DNA of 21,602 bases from an uncultured Prevotella sp. (GTDB lineage: Bacteria > Bacteroidota > Bacteroidia > Bacteroidales > Bacteroidaceae). Under the pieces are notes generated by a model. That model searched no databases and was not told where the DNA came from. It was given only the letters and a program-made list of their open reading frames with translations. A program made the translations under genes and the position numbers. The stretch is from the NCBI GenBank assembly GCA_905234355.1, contig CAJOHP010000052.1:1-21602 (forward strand), in the 5' to 3' direction. Shown piece after piece: positions 1 to 9,300 of this stretch; position 1 is the first letter of the stretch, and each line of letters opens with the position of its first letter.

Positions 1-58
1 ACCAAGGGAAAAACTAAATTTCTTCACACCAAATGAGGTCTTTTTCAAACATTATACC

Positions 59-66
59 TAACTTTG
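59..66 (+). promoter_or_regulatory. Possible upstream promoter -7 box (P1)
   Basis: TAACTTTG fits the Bacteroidetes -7 consensus TAnnTTTG and is followed by GCA, exactly as in the second copy at 168-175. I see no clear TTTG -33 box at the usual 19-21 bp spacing; only a run of T lies at 41-45. If active it would give the DUF177 operon a leader of about 125 nt. Weak call. Confidence 0.3.
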
Positions 67-143
67 CAGCCAACTTGCACTTGCTGGTTGACTCTATACA
101 GTACAAGTTATCCAGCGACAAAAATCAAAAAAAAACGGAAATA

Positions 144-175
144 ATTGCGTGATTGGAAAAAAAGTTGTAACTTTG
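144..175 (+). promoter_or_regulatory. Promoter of the DUF177-rpmF-fabH operon (P2)
   Basis: ATTG at 144-147, a 20-nt spacer and TAACTTTG at 168-175 match the Bacteroidetes primary sigma factor promoter form (TTTG, about 19-21 bp, TAnnTTTG). Transcription should begin about 4-7 nt after the -7 box, so the ATG at 196 is the first usable start. An ATG-like in-frame start at 145 lies inside the promoter and is therefore unlikely. Confidence 0.65.
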
Positions 176-195
176 CACCCCAAAATGATGTGTAT

Positions 196-756
196 ATGTG
201 TAGTCTTGAGCAGTTTAAGATAGATTTGCAGGCACTTTCCGAGGAGGAGAAGCCCTTGGAATATGTACTCGACGATGCTTTCTTCCAGCAGCTTGAGAGC
301 ACTGAAGTGCAGGGCGGAGCGTTGCACGTGTCGGGGTCTATACGCAAGGCCGTCGGCTTTTTTGAACTCCGCCTCAACATCAGCGGCACTGTGCGCATCA
401 CGTGCGACCGCTGTCTCGACCTCATGGACCAGCCTATCAGCACCGAGCTCACACAGGTGGTGAAGCTGGGCCACATCGCAGGGACAGCCGGCACGCAAGA
501 CGGAGCCTACACCATGCAAGACGACACACTCATCGTCGACGAAGACGAGGGCGTGCTCGACACAGCGTGGCTCATCTATGAGACGGTGGCTCTGGCGGTA
601 CCCATCCAGCACGTTCATCAACCTGGCGATTGCAACGATGCTATGATGCGGGTGCTCTGCGAGCACTCGGCTGCCCGAAGCAGTGATGCGGACGCCAGCG
701 AAGAGACTATCGACCCCAGGTGGGCAGCTCTGAAGAGACTGAAAACAGACAATTAA
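196..756 (+). CDS. DUF177 / YceD-family protein
   Basis: The 186-residue product belongs to the DUF177 (YceD) family, small acidic proteins encoded beside rpmF in many bacteria. In some lineages the family has been linked to 23S rRNA or ribosome biogenesis, but its activity in Bacteroidetes is not established. Visible features are the conserved C70-x-x-C73 pair in the sequence ITCDRCLD, typical of the family, and a C-terminal acidic stretch before a basic tail. The start at 196 is chosen because the promoter -7 box ends at 175 and the 17 extra residues from the earlier in-frame start do not look like family sequence. It is the first gene of an operon; rpmF follows after 22 nt. The family assignment rests on the Cys motif and the gene order. 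Confidence 0.85.
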   Translation: MCSLEQFKIDLQALSEEEKPLEYVLDDAFFQQLESTEVQGGALHVSGSIRKAVGFFELRLNISGTVRITCDRCLDLMDQPISTELTQVVKLGHIAGTAGTQDGAYTMQDDTLIVDEDEGVLDTAWLIYETVALAVPIQHVHQPGDCNDAMMRVLCEHSAARSSDADASEETIDPRWAALKRLKTDN

Positions 757-778
757 CAAATTAAAAATAAAAAGAGAA

Positions 779-970
779 ATGGCACATCCTAAAAGAAGAC
801 AATCGAACACTCGCACCGCTAAGCGTCGTACCCATGACAAGGCCGTAGCCCCCACACTGGCTGTCTGCCCCAACTGTGGCGCTTATTACATCTATCACAC
901 CGTATGCCCCTCCTGCGGCTACTACCGCGGCAAGGTGGCCATCAAGATGGACGAAGAGGTTGCAGAATAA
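779..970 (+). CDS. rpmF: 50S ribosomal protein L32
   Basis: This 63-residue protein is bL32, a structural protein of the large ribosomal subunit. The N-terminus MAHPKRRQS is the classic L32 opening, and four cysteines (C30, C33, C43, C46) form two CxxC pairs that bind zinc in the Cys-type L32 proteins. The acidic C-terminal tail is common in Bacteroidetes. It lies 22 nt after the DUF177 gene and 9 nt before fabH, so all three are probably co-transcribed. Because all four Cys are present this is the zinc-binding form, not the zinc-free paralogue made under zinc starvation in some bacteria. Confidence 0.97.
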   Translation: MAHPKRRQSNTRTAKRRTHDKAVAPTLAVCPNCGAYYIYHTVCPSCGYYRGKVAIKMDEEVAE

Positions 971-979
971 CACAGAAGA

Positions 980-1981
980 ATGAGCAAGATAAACGCGATT
1001 ATCACCGGCATTGGCGGATACGTGCCCGACTATGTGCTCACCAACGATGAGCTGTCGCGCATGGTCGACACCAACGACGAGTGGATAATGACGCGCGTGG
1101 GTATCAAGGAGCGCAGAATCCTCACCGAAGAGGGACTCGGCACTTCCTATATGGCGCGCAAAGCAGCCAAGCAACTCATGAAGAAGACGGGAGCCGATCC
1201 CGACTCTATCGATGCGCTTATCGTCACCACGTCGACGGCCGACTACAAGTTTCCCTCCACGGCCAGCATCGTGCTCGGCAAGCTGGGACTGAAGAATGCC
1301 TACGCCTTCGACTTCTGGGCTGCCTGCTGCGGCTTCCTCTATGCACTCGACCAGGCTGCCATGATGATACAGAGCGGACGCTACAAGCGCATCATCGTCA
1401 TCGGAGCCGACAAGATGTCGTCGGTCGTCGACTACAAAGACCGGCAGACATGCCCACTCTTCGGCGACGGCGCCGCCGCTGTCATGGTCGAAGCCACTGA
1501 AGAGCAGGACATCGGCTGCATCGATGCCTACTTCCGCACCGACGGCAAGGGACTGCCCTTCCTCCACCTGAAGGCCGGAGGGTCGGTATGCCCACCCAGC
1601 CACTTCACCGTAGACCACCGGCTGCATTACCTCTATCAGGAGGGGCGCACCGTGTTCCGCTATGCCGTGACCAACATGAGCGACGACTGCGCACTCATCG
1701 CCGAGCGCAACCACCTGGACAAGACCAACATCGACTGGGTGGTGCCCCATCAGGCCAACATGCGCATCATCGAGGCCGTGGCCAAGCGCCTGGAGTTGCC
1801 CATGGAGCAGGTGATGGTCAACATTGAGCACCTGGGCAACACCTCGGCAGCCACCATCCCCCTCGCACTCTGGGAGAACGAGGAGAGGCTTCGCAAGGGC
1901 GACAATCTCATCCTCACCGCCTTCGGTGCTGGATTCGTCCACGGCGCAAGCTACCTGAAGTGGGCCTACGACGGGAAATAG
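980..1981 (+). CDS. fabH: Beta-ketoacyl-ACP synthase III (KAS III)
   Basis: The 333-residue FabH starts fatty acid synthesis in the cytosol by condensing an acyl-CoA primer with malonyl-ACP. The catalytic triad is intact: C116 in AACCGF, H257 in VVPHQAN and N287 in EHLGNTSAA. The N-terminal TGIGGYVP and WIMTRVGIKERRI segments are typical. Length equals the usual FabH length. It follows rpmF by 9 nt. In many proteobacteria plsX lies between rpmF and fabH; it is absent here. In other Bacteroidetes I would expect era next, but the operon is closed by a hairpin and followed by an opposing Rpn gene. Bacteroidetes FabH enzymes often prefer branched primers, but the sequence alone does not fix this. 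Confidence 0.96.
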   Translation: MSKINAIITGIGGYVPDYVLTNDELSRMVDTNDEWIMTRVGIKERRILTEEGLGTSYMARKAAKQLMKKTGADPDSIDALIVTTSTADYKFPSTASIVLGKLGLKNAYAFDFWAACCGFLYALDQAAMMIQSGRYKRIIVIGADKMSSVVDYKDRQTCPLFGDGAAAVMVEATEEQDIGCIDAYFRTDGKGLPFLHLKAGGSVCPPSHFTVDHRLHYLYQEGRTVFRYAVTNMSDDCALIAERNHLDKTNIDWVVPHQANMRIIEAVAKRLELPMEQVMVNIEHLGNTSAATIPLALWENEERLRKGDNLILTAFGAGFVHGASYLKWAYDGK

Positions 1982-2031
1982 ACACAGCAACCCCACTCCA
2001 CAGACCCTCTGTAGAGACAAACCCCATAGGG

Positions 2032-2065
2032 AGCGGGCGGACAACCTCAGCGTTGTCCGCCCGCT
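2032..2065. terminator. Hairpin between convergent fabH and rpn genes
   Basis: AGCGGGCGGACAAC (2032-2045) pairs perfectly with 2052-2065 across a 6-nt loop, giving a very stable GC-rich 14-bp stem 50 nt after the fabH stop. Only three T follow on the + strand and none on the - strand, so it is not a textbook intrinsic terminator. Its position between two convergent genes suggests that it ends or protects both transcripts. Confidence 0.7.
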
Positions 2066-2129
2066 TTGCATGCTATGTATCTATGGACAAAAATCTCCGG
2101 AAAAGCGAAACAATGCACGCCAAGACACT

Positions 2130-2585
2130 TTACAATGCCTCTATAAGCCCTATCGTAAGCCCTGTGTATCTGGCAATCAGGTCGGAAGACATCCCGTCGG
2201 CCTTCATGCGACGGGCGTTTTCAATGTTTGCCGTTTGCACACCTTCAGCACGACCTTCGGCAAGGCCTTCGGCACGACCTTCGGCACGACCTTCGGCAAG
2301 GCCTTCGGCACGACCTTCGGCAAGGCCTTCAGCATGGCCTTCAGCATGGCCTTCAGCATGGCCTATAGCTCGTCCTTCAGCCTCCCCCTGCTTGCGCCCT
2401 TTTATCTCGGCTTCAAGCAGTTGGGTACGCATCACATCGGTATCGCGCACCAAGGTGTCTATGTCGTGCTCATAGCGTTTGCGCTCCACGTCGCTCATCA
2501 TCAGCAGGTCCAGACGCTGACGTGCCTCCTGCAGGCCGGGGGCCGTGGTGTCGGGGCGTATGCGCTCGTTTTTCAGGTAGTCCAT
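2130..2585 (-). other. Possible internal translation unit of the Rpn gene (short C-terminal form)
   Basis: In the reading frame of the Rpn gene, ATG for M188 (2583-2585) is preceded by GGAGG (2591-2595) at a 5-nt distance, the best ribosome binding site in the locus. It would start a 151-residue product containing only the C-terminal region with the repeat tract. In E. coli, Rpn genes produce an intragenic short protein (RpnS) that inhibits the full-length nuclease. Here this is inference only: GGAGGA also simply encodes two Glu residues, and Bacteroidetes rely little on Shine-Dalgarno pairing. Confidence 0.25.
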
Positions 2586-3146
2586 CCATTCCTCCAGCCA
2601 ACTGCTGATGGTGTCCTTGTCAAACTCGTTGACACGGATGACATAGTATTCGGGAAACACCTGGTCGGGCGACAGCACATGCAAGTCGTCACGCTCGTAG
2701 TCAGTAAGTTTCAGGTTGTCGCTGGTGTGCACGCCCTTGAGCACCGTCTGGCCGTGGTAGAGATAGTCCTCGCCCTCACCCAGGTTGAAATAGAGGATGT
2801 TAATGCTGAACACCTTCTTCACGTTCTCATAGCGTTGGCCGCTACTCATGTGCTCGGTGATGGTCTTTGCCACACCATAGATCATGCGTTGCAGATAGTC
2901 GTGCTCACGCGTCTGCTGTATCTCCACCAGGATGATCTCACCCTTAGAGTTCTTAGCCTTGATGTCTACTCGGTTGTATTTGTCGTCCTTCGTCTCCTTG
3001 TTCGACTCGGTGTCGAGCAGTTCCACGATGGTCACTTTATCGTTCACCAACACCGAGATGAGCCCCTCGAAGATGGCGAAGTCGGCCTTATTGCGAAGCA
3101 TGTACTTCGCAGCCCAGTCGAAGCGGATATATCGGTTCATTCCCAT
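2130..3146 (-). CDS. Rpn-family PD-(D/E)XK nuclease / transposase-like protein
   Basis: The 338-residue product belongs to the Rpn/PD-(D/E)XK family-transposase group (TIGR01784 type), DNA endonucleases studied in E. coli as recombination-promoting nucleases with anti-phage effects. The N-terminus MGMNRYIRFDWAAKYMLR is typical. The nuclease core shows D61 (RVDIKA) and E75-x-Q77 (LVEIQ). Residues 180-250 are helical and charged, 254-301 form the tetrapeptide repeat tract, and 302-338 form a short C-terminal domain (MKADGMSSDLIARYTGL). It may start at M1 or M3. It stands alone, convergent with fabH and divergent from the NRPS, with its own promoter. Base composition is clearly lower in GC than the NRPS beside it, which fits independent acquisition. 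No terminal inverted repeats were seen, so it is not annotated as a mobile element. Confidence 0.9.
   Translation of the reverse strand: MGMNRYIRFDWAAKYMLRNKADFAIFEGLISVLVNDKVTIVELLDTESNKETKDDKYNRVDIKAKNSKGEIILVEIQQTREHDYLQRMIYGVAKTITEHMSSGQRYENVKKVFSINILYFNLGEGEDYLYHGQTVLKGVHTSDNLKLTDYERDDLHVLSPDQVFPEYYVIRVNEFDKDTISSWLEEWMDYLKNERIRPDTTAPGLQEARQRLDLLMMSDVERKRYEHDIDTLVRDTDVMRTQLLEAEIKGRKQGEAEGRAIGHAEGHAEGHAEGLAEGRAEGLAEGRAEGRAEGLAEGRAEGVQTANIENARRMKADGMSSDLIARYTGLTIGLIEAL
2244..2387 (-). repeat. Twelve-unit 12-bp tandem repeat inside the Rpn gene
   Basis: Twelve contiguous 12-bp units code for tetrapeptides at residues 254-301. Read along the protein they are GEAE, GRAI, three GHAE, then GLAE and GRAE units mixed in a nearly alternating order. 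The units keep the reading frame, so changes in copy number would lengthen or shorten the protein without breaking it. Units of one kind are identical at the DNA level (for example three identical GHAE units at 2328-2363), which indicates recent slippage or homogenisation. Such EG-rich tails are common in Bacteroidetes Rpn proteins. Confidence 0.95.
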
Positions 3147-3166
3147 GGCATTTATCGTTTAGGAAG

Positions 3167-3198
3167 CAAAGATACGAAAATTATCCGAACCGACAAAA
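3167..3198 (-). promoter_or_regulatory. Promoter of the Rpn gene
   Basis: On the - strand TTTTG (3198-3194), a 19-nt spacer and TATCTTTG (3174-3167) match the Bacteroidetes promoter form exactly. The start codon at 3146 lies 20 nt past the -7 box, giving a short ordinary leader. Confidence 0.75.
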
Positions 3199-3343
3199 GG
3201 AAAAAAGAAAAAAAAATGCAGAGCAGACATCCGTGGCAAAGGCTATTGACTATCTACCACTCAAAATCAGCCTGCAAAATGAGCTATACGCCAAAACTGA
3301 AGCACAAAATATGGCGGGGTAAAATCAGAAAACGGGCGTTTTA

Positions 3344-3375
3344 TTTGCTGCTTTCGCATATTTTCCGTACTTTTG
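3344..3375 (+). promoter_or_regulatory. Promoter of the NRPS operon
   Basis: TTTG (3344-3347), a 20-nt spacer and TACTTTTG (3368-3375) match the Bacteroidetes promoter form. The NRPS ATG is at 3386, only 10 nt beyond the -7 box, so the expected transcript would have a leader of roughly 3-7 nt. The rest of the divergent gap (3199-3343) is AT-rich with no further convincing signal. Confidence 0.65.
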
Positions 3376-3385
3376 TGACCGAAAC

Positions 3386-6300
3386 ATGAGACATATTCCC
3401 TTAACCCCACAAGAGCACAGCTTCTGGCTTAGCGAGCAGGTCAGCGGCAAGCACAACCACACCGCCGTGGCCTTTGTCCTCGGCACGAGTCACGACAGCG
3501 CGCGTCTGAGCCATGCCCTGCACCTGCTGATAGCCGAGCAGCCCCGCCTGCGGGCCAGGATAGTCGTCGCCGACGGCACGCCCTGCTGGCAGGAGGTAGG
3601 ACCGGATGAGTGGCCCAGACTAGCCGTGAGCGACTGTCCCGACGAGCAGCACGACGCCGCCTTCGAGCGCTTTGCCCACACGCCCTTCCGCCTCGACACG
3701 GAGTGTGCGTGCCGCTTCATGCTGCTGCGTGGCCGCCGGCGCCATCTGCTGATGATTGTGCTGCACCACGTGACGTCGGAGGTGCACACCGTGGCGCTGC
3801 TCTGCGCCCGGCTGTCGGCGCTCTATGCCGCGGCCGACGCCACACTACCGTCTCCCGCCCCGCTGCAGTCGCTGCCGGTGCATGCCACCACGGCCGACGA
3901 CGCAGCTTACTGGCAGCACTATGTGGAGCAACACCACGCCGACCCGCTGACACCCTACTTTCCCCCCTCGGCCCAGGCCGGCCGCATCACCACCCGGCAG
4001 TTCAGCTTCGGCCTGCTGGCCGCACAGGTGGCCGACACTTGCCGCGAGCAGGCCATTGGTCCGTTCCGCCTGCTGGCCGCCGCCTGGGGCGCCACACTGC
4101 TGAAGGTGTTCGGACAGAGCGGGCTGTGGCTCAACTACCCCGTGAGCCTGCGCACTGAGGTCGAAGCCGACGTGATGGCCACCTTCGTGGCCGACCAGGT
4201 GCTGCACGTGGGAGCCGACGACGCCACCACCGCCCGGCAGATGGTCGACGCCATCACTGCCGACCGCCGAGCCGCTCGCCCCCACCAGCACGCCGCACTG
4301 CTCCAGACCGCCGTGGGCGACGTGCTGCGACAGGAGCATCAGAGCGCACTCTTCAACTTCCCCCTGGACCGCCGCCGCTACTCGCTCACCCTCGACGGCG
4401 AGCATATACCATTATATAAAGATGAGACCACCTACATGCCCTGCGGACTGCAGCTCGACGTGGAGGGCGACCTGAGCTTCGGCATCGTCTATGCCTGCGA
4501 GCAGTACCCGTCCTTCTTCGCCCCTATGCTGGCCGACGCCTTCTGCTGCGTGCTCAGCCAGATGGTGCACGACGTCGACACGCCATTGTCCCGACTGGTG
4601 CTCTGCCCACAGCACGACACGTTCAACGGGCCTGTGGTGCCGGTCACTGCGGCCGAGGCCGACCTCGCCGCACGCTTTGCCGACGTGGCTCGGCGCCATG
4701 CTGCCGACGTGGCCGTGGTGTCGGGCGATGAGCAGGCCACCTTTGCACAGCTCGACCGCTGGGCCACCGGTGTGGCCCGACTCGTAGCCCAGACGGCAGG
4801 AAGGAGGGAGGACGCCAGCGCCTACGTGGGCGTGTTCATCGGGCGCAACGTCTGCACGCCGGCCGTGCTCTTAGGCATCTGGAGGGCGGGCTACGCCTAC
4901 ATCCCCCTAGACCCCGAGAACCCCGCCGAGCGCATGGCCCACATCCTGCAGGACAGCCGTCCCGGATGCGTGGTATGCCAGCGAGACCTCATGCCGCAGC
5001 TTGCCGCCATGCAGCTGCCCGACGACGTGGCGGTGGTGAGCTACGAGGAGGCACTGGAGGCCGCTGCAAGCACAGAGGCCACTGAGCACATGGCTCCCAC
5101 AGCGACCGAGGCGCTGCCCGACAGGCCTGCCTACATGATGTACACCTCGGGCACGACGGGCCATCCCAAGGGTGCCCCCGTCACACTGGGCGCCGTGGCG
5201 GCCTTCATCGACGCCTGTGCCGACCATGCCCCCGTAAGGCCCGGCGACCGGCAGATGTGCTTCAACAGCATCGCTTTCGACCTCTCCGTCTGGGACATGT
5301 TCTGCCCGCTGATGGCCGGCGCCACCGTCGTCATGGCCAGCGAGAGCGAACGGCGCGACCCGCGGCTGCTCCTCCGTCTGGCCGACGAGCAGCAGGTGAC
5401 CCACATGATCGTGGCACCGGCCATGATGAGCCAGACCGACTACTGCCCGCTGCCCCACCTGCGCTACCTCGTGCTCAGCGGCGAGGCCAGTCCGCTCGAC
5501 ACCGTCAGGCGATGGCTGCCCGTGGGCCACGTGCTCAACGGCTACGGCCCGACGGAGAACACTATCGTGTGCAACATACACACCTACCTCCCCGACGACG
5601 ACTGCGCCACCAACATAGGCCCCAGCCTGCGGGGCACCACGGGCTACGTGCTCGACGAGCAGCGCCACCTCGTGCCGCTGGGCGTGAAGGGCGAGCTCTG
5701 CGTGGGCGGCCGGCAGCTCACCCGGGGCTACCACCACCGCCCAGAGCTCAACGCCGAACGCTTCATGCCCAACCCCTTTGCCAGCGACGACGAGCGGCAG
5801 CACCGGCTCAACGACCGGCTCTATGCCACGGGCGACGTGGCCTACCGCATGCCACAGGGCGACATCGTCTACTGCGGACGCCGCGACTCGCAGGTGAAGA
5901 TCAACGGCCACCGCATAGAGCTGGGCGAGATAGCGGCACGAATAGAGCAGTATACCGACGTGGCCAAGGCGGCCGTCATCGTGGCCGACCGCGGTGCCGG
6001 CCGGCAGCTGCACGCCTTTGTCGAGACCGCATCGGGAGCGCTGGACCGCCGCGCCCTGCGCCAGTGGCTCGAGGGCTATCTGCCGCTGTTCATGCTGCCC
6101 GCAAGCTACACCCTGGTAGAACACATGCCCATGAACGTCAACCGCAAGGTGGACCAGCGCGCCCTGCAGGCCCTGCTCCTCAGCGACCAGGGCCACTGCG
6201 AAGCCGACGACACACAAGACGACATCTACCACGACATCGCCCTGCACGGCAGTCCGCTGCAAGCCACCCAGCGAGCCCTGGCCGATATCTGGGTGCCACT

Positions 6301-9300
6301 GCTCGGGGGCAACACCCACTTCACCCTCACCGACAACTTCCTCTCGCTCGGCGGCAGTTCCATCGCCATCATCGCCATGGTGCAGCTCATCGAGCGGCAA
6401 CTCGGCGTCGGCGTCAGCGTGGCCAGCGTCTACAGCCATCCCACCATCGACCATCTGTCCACGCTCGTGGGCAACATTGACGCAGCACAGCAGGCCGATG
6501 CCCTCGGCGTGCAGGCCGAGCTGACCGTGCCGCCCCACCTGCACAGCCTGCTGCTGCACTGCGCCCTCTCCGCCGAAGCCTCGCAGGCCTACAACCTGTC
6601 GGTGGCGCTGCCCGTGCCCGACGGCGCCACCCCCGAGGTGCTGCTCTGGGCATGGAACATGCTGCGCCAGCTGCAGGACGCCCTGCGCATGGGCGCCGTC
6701 ATCGGCAACGACGGACGGCCACACATGCAGGTGACCCCCTACGAGCCGCTCGCCGCCCTGCCTCAACAACACTACACCTCTGCCGACGACCTCGAACGCC
6801 TGCAGCGCGAGCAGACCGCACAGCCCTGGCCCTTCGACGGACGGCCGCTCTGCCGACTCGTGTACTACACCACGCCACAGGGCAGACAGCCACAGCTGCG
6901 GCTCTACATACACCATCTGGTCACCGACGGCTGGTCGCTGTGGCTCGCTCGCCAACAGTTTGTCCAGCTCGTGCAGGCGCTGATGCAGCAGAAGCCCGAC
7001 GACATCCCCCTGCCGCTACACACCTACCGCGAGTACTGCCGGCAGGCTGCCGCCACCCCCACGCCGCAGGCCACCACCGACTACTGGGAGCACTACCTCT
7101 CCGACTTCGACGACATCCGTCTGCCCTACACCGCAGCCACGGGGGACACCAATGGTCTGGCCGACATCCTCCCGGCACCGCTGCCGCCGGACACGACGCG
7201 CGCCGTACAAGACTACTGCGAGAAGCATGAACTGACGCTCTTCGCCTTCTATGCCTCGGCCTATATGATCGTGCTGGCACGCCTCTGCCAGCAGACGGGC
7301 TTCGTCGTGGGCTATCCCTCGGCAGGACGCCACGACGCACGCTACACCGACGTCATGGGCTACTTCGTCCATACCCTGCCCCTGCGCTTCACCGCCCAGC
7401 GGTGGGACGACTCCTTCCCTGAGCTCTGCCGACACACCATGACCGACGCCCGTCGGGCCGCCGACCACCTGGCCGACTTTGCCCTGCTGGCCGACATCGC
7501 TGCACGACAGGGCTACACCGACCCGACGATGCCGCTCATACAGGCCATGTTTACCCTCGATGAGCACGGCGCCGGCATGGTGGCCGACAACGCCGAGGCG
7601 GCACAGTTCCCGCTGACACTCACCGTGGCACTCGGAGCCGACGGGCAGTGGACAGCCCTGTGGAAGTATGCCACCGCACGCCTCGCCGCCGACAGCGTGG
7701 CACTCATGTCGCGCTGCTATGCCACACTCATCGACCATATCCTACAGGCACCAGACAGCGTCGTGGCGCGCCTCACCATGGTGCGCCCCGACGAGCAGCG
7801 CGCCATCCTGGCCCGCAACACCATCTGGCCCCTCACCACGCCTGCCAATGCCACCATCGTGAGCCTGCTCAGAGACATCACAGCACAGTGTCCGCACCCC
7901 TGGATGCTCAAGGACAAGCACGGCGCCATGACCTACGCCGAGGTCGACCAGTGCTCCGACCGACTGGCCCGTGCCCTTCTGACCCTCAGCGCTGCACAGC
8001 ACCATGCCACCCCCGGCGGCCCCTTCACCGCCACCGGCCACTACATGCTGCGCTCGAAACAGGCTGTCGTGGCCATGATAGGCATCATGAAGGCCGGTCA
8101 CGTCTATGTGCCGCTCGACATCACCTACCCTGCCGACCGCATACGCACCATGGTGAGCGACAGCCAGATGCAGTGCATCGTCTGCCAGCGCGAGCTCCTG
8201 CCGCAGCTACAGGCCATGCAGCTGCCAGAGCATGTGGCCATCGTGTGCTACGACGACGCCGTCGCCTCCCACGACGCACCGCACGACAGCGCCACCGACA
8301 CACCCGCAACGGTGTGGCCCCACATCCGGCCCGAAGACCCTGCATACATGATCTACACCTCGGGCACCACAGGGAAACCCAAGGGCGTGGTCATCACCCA
8401 CGCCAACGTCGTGGCCCTGGCACGCATAGGCGGACAGGGCACGTGCAACCCCACGGCCGACGACATCGTGCTGCAGTTCAACTCCTACATCTTCGACGCC
8501 TCCATCAACGACATCTTCTCCAGCCTGCTCAACGGCGCACGTCTCTTCTGCGTGGGCAAAGAGGGCCGGCGCGACCCCGACCTGCTCTTCCGGCAGATGG
8601 AGGAGGAACGGGTGACCTACGCCTGCATACCACCTGCGCTGCTGCAGGGCAGCGGCAAGGAGCCCACCAGCGCCCTGCGCACCCTGCTCTGCGGCGGCGA
8701 GACGCCCAGCGACGTGGTCGTGCAGCGCTACACCCGCCACGGCACCATGCTCAACGGCTACGGACCGTCGGAAAACACCGTCGTGGCCACCGTCAACGAC
8801 TACCGGCAGAGCGGCATCTACACCGCCAACTGCATAGGGCGCCAGCTCCCCGGCGTGAGCTGCTACGTGCTCGACGACCACCTCAACCTCGTGCCGCCAG
8901 GCTGTCCCGGACAGCTCTACCTCGGTGGACTGCAGCTCTCGCCGGGCTACCACCGGCAGCCGGAGCTCAACAGCCGCCACTTCACCGACAACCCCTACGT
9001 CGCCGAGGCCGACAGGGCCCACCACCAGAATACCCGGCTCTATGCCACCGGCGACGTGGTGACACAGGACGAGCAGGGCCACTTCTTTTTCATAGGCCGC
9101 AAGGACTTCCAGGTGAAGCTGCGGGGCCACCGCATCGAACTGGCCGACATCGAGAGCACGCTACAGCGCCACAGCGGCGTGGAGCACTGCGTGGTGATGA
9201 TGGTCAGGCGCGGCGTCGCCGACCAGCTGGCCGCCTACCTGGCCTGCGACACCCCTCTGCCCACCGCCGAGCAGCTGCGCGACTACGCGGCCGCCGCCCT

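Noticed and set aside
761..2071. 436-codon open frame on the - strand opposite rpmF and fabH
   Set aside because: Antisense of two clear housekeeping genes; composition typical of a shadow frame.
2244..2387. Tandem repeat as a CRISPR-like array
   Set aside because: Units are contiguous 12-bp coding repeats without spacers.
2130..3146. Rpn gene as a complete insertion sequence
   Set aside because: No terminal inverted repeats or target duplication could be found around it; despite the family name these proteins are not usually found in standard IS elements.
2070..3389. 439-codon open frame on the + strand opposite the Rpn gene
   Set aside because: The - strand encodes a recognisable Rpn nuclease with D61 and ExQ motif; the + frame only mirrors its repeats.
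4907..6955. 682-codon open frame on the - strand inside the NRPS gene
   Set aside because: It is a shadow of the GC-rich NRPS codons: its translation is rich in Gly, Val, His and Ala without domain motifs, and the + strand carries a full NRPS with all core motifs.
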